This document shows positions 5,935 through 6,359 of a DNA stretch of 6,359 nt, piece by piece. A model generated the notes under the pieces. That model had not been told where the DNA came from. It saw nothing but the letters and a program-made list of their open reading frames with translations, and ran no database searches. Positions within the stretch are counted from its first letter, which is position 1. Each line of letters starts with the position of its first letter. Source of the stretch: Victivallales bacterium (GTDB lineage: Bacteria; Verrucomicrobiota; Lentisphaeria; Oligosphaerales; Oligosphaeraceae). Location: contig JAFTAC010000156.1 in the NCBI GenBank assembly GCA_017458805.1, positions 1 through 6,359 on the forward strand, in the 5' to 3' direction. The position numbers were made by a program, and so were the translations under genes.

Positions 5935-6359
5935 ATGCCAGAAACCACGCCATCCCATCGCATAGAGACAGCCGCCCTTCTTCTAGGGGCGCTGTATATT
6001 GCGCTTCAGGCATTTCCCGTGCCGCTGGGGCTGGGTGGGCGTGCCTACCTGTGCGATTTGCTGCTGCCATTAATGGCGATGGTTATGCTTTGGCAGTATA
6101 TGGAAGGCGGCAAACGGCTTTTCAGCAGGGAGTGCTTTCCGACAAACGTTCGTTTTCTCTCCATGCAAGGGTTCCTGCTTCAATACCTGGTCTTCACCCT
6201 GGTCCTCACTCTTCTTCACGTTGTTGGCAATGGTCTGCTTGCTGTACGTGAAATGTATGAGTGGGGGGTGTTTTGCTACATGGGCATCCTCTTCCTCTTT
6301 TTCAGCAGACTGAAATTGGAAACCAAGCGGCTGGCTTTGTGCGGAGCGGTGCTTGTGGG
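5935..6359 (+). CDS. Multi-pass membrane protein, partial (3' end outside window); possibly O-antigen ligase/polymerase type
   Basis: An open frame starts with ATG at 5935, 4 nt after the glycosyltransferase stop, and stays open to the window end, giving 141 residues. Hydrophobic stretches at about 13-33, 39-56, 79-103, 110-124 and from 133 on suggest at least four to five membrane helices, separated by short charged loops (EGGKR at 57-61, RLKLETKR at 125-132). The leucine/phenylalanine-rich make-up without charged residues inside the helices supports a real membrane protein. The position right behind a GT4 enzyme, and the RExxEW sequence (105-110) before a helix, recall Wzy/WaaL-type O-antigen polymerases and ligases. 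This is inference, and a flippase or unrelated permease is possible because the diagnostic C-terminal loop is missing. GC content here (about 50% over 6061-6300) is lower than in cysS (60% over 2041-2280). No Shine-Dalgarno sequence is seen. Confidence 0.8.
   Translation, partial: MPETTPSHRIETAALLLGALYIALQAFPVPLGLGGRAYLCDLLLPLMAMVMLWQYMEGGKRLFSRECFPTNVRFLSMQGFLLQYLVFTLVLTLLHVVGNGLLAVREMYEWGVFCYMGILFLFFSRLKLETKRLALCGAVLV

Noticed and set aside
6051..6251. 66-codon plus-strand frame near the right edge
   Set aside because: It overlaps, in another frame, the longer hydrophobic reading frame starting at 5935, which fits the gene spacing and membrane-protein composition.

Overview
The window carries one continuous run of seven same-strand (+) genes, cut at both ends. 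In order they are: the C-terminal part of an amidohydrolase-fold protein that has lost its metal ligands; an intact amidohydrolase-2 family enzyme; cysteinyl-tRNA synthetase (cysS); phosphatidylserine decarboxylase (psd); an extended-SDR (NAD-dependent epimerase/dehydratase-like) protein; a family-4 type glycosyltransferase; and the first 141 residues of a multi-pass membrane protein that runs off the right edge. Gene junctions are a 4-nt overlap, then gaps of 27, 5, 13, 84 and 4 nt, so most or all of the window is probably one transcription unit. No promoter or convincing terminator is visible.

The organism is a bacterium with a moderately GC-rich genome (60% in a 240-base sample of cysS, about 50% at the right edge). 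Only some starts have a Shine-Dalgarno sequence, and the psd resembles the long type seen in Chlamydia and Clostridium. Together with the amidohydrolase style and the GC-rich palindromic repeat, this would fit the Planctomycetes/Verrucomicrobia/Lentisphaerae group. That placement is an impression from the sequence and not a demonstrated assignment.

Region by region: 1-1418 is a translationally coupled pair of paralogous TIM-barrel proteins, of which only the second keeps the catalytic metal site. Positions 1446-2855 hold housekeeping cysS. Positions 2861-5930 and beyond hold envelope-related genes: psd makes phosphatidylethanolamine, and the glycosyltransferase plus the membrane protein look like part of a surface-glycan locus. 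The SDR protein between them could modify a nucleotide sugar or another carbonyl substrate, but it lacks the usual catalytic tyrosine.

The main non-coding feature is an 80-base inverted-repeat element at 4682-4761. It fills the only sizeable intergenic gap, each arm is itself a GC-rich hairpin, and its left edge overlaps the stop codon of the SDR gene. It looks like a REP/MITE-type dispersed repeat. I see no RNA gene, CRISPR array, transposase or clear new defence or biosynthetic system. The best candidates for novelty are the coupled degenerate/intact amidohydrolase pair and the repeat.
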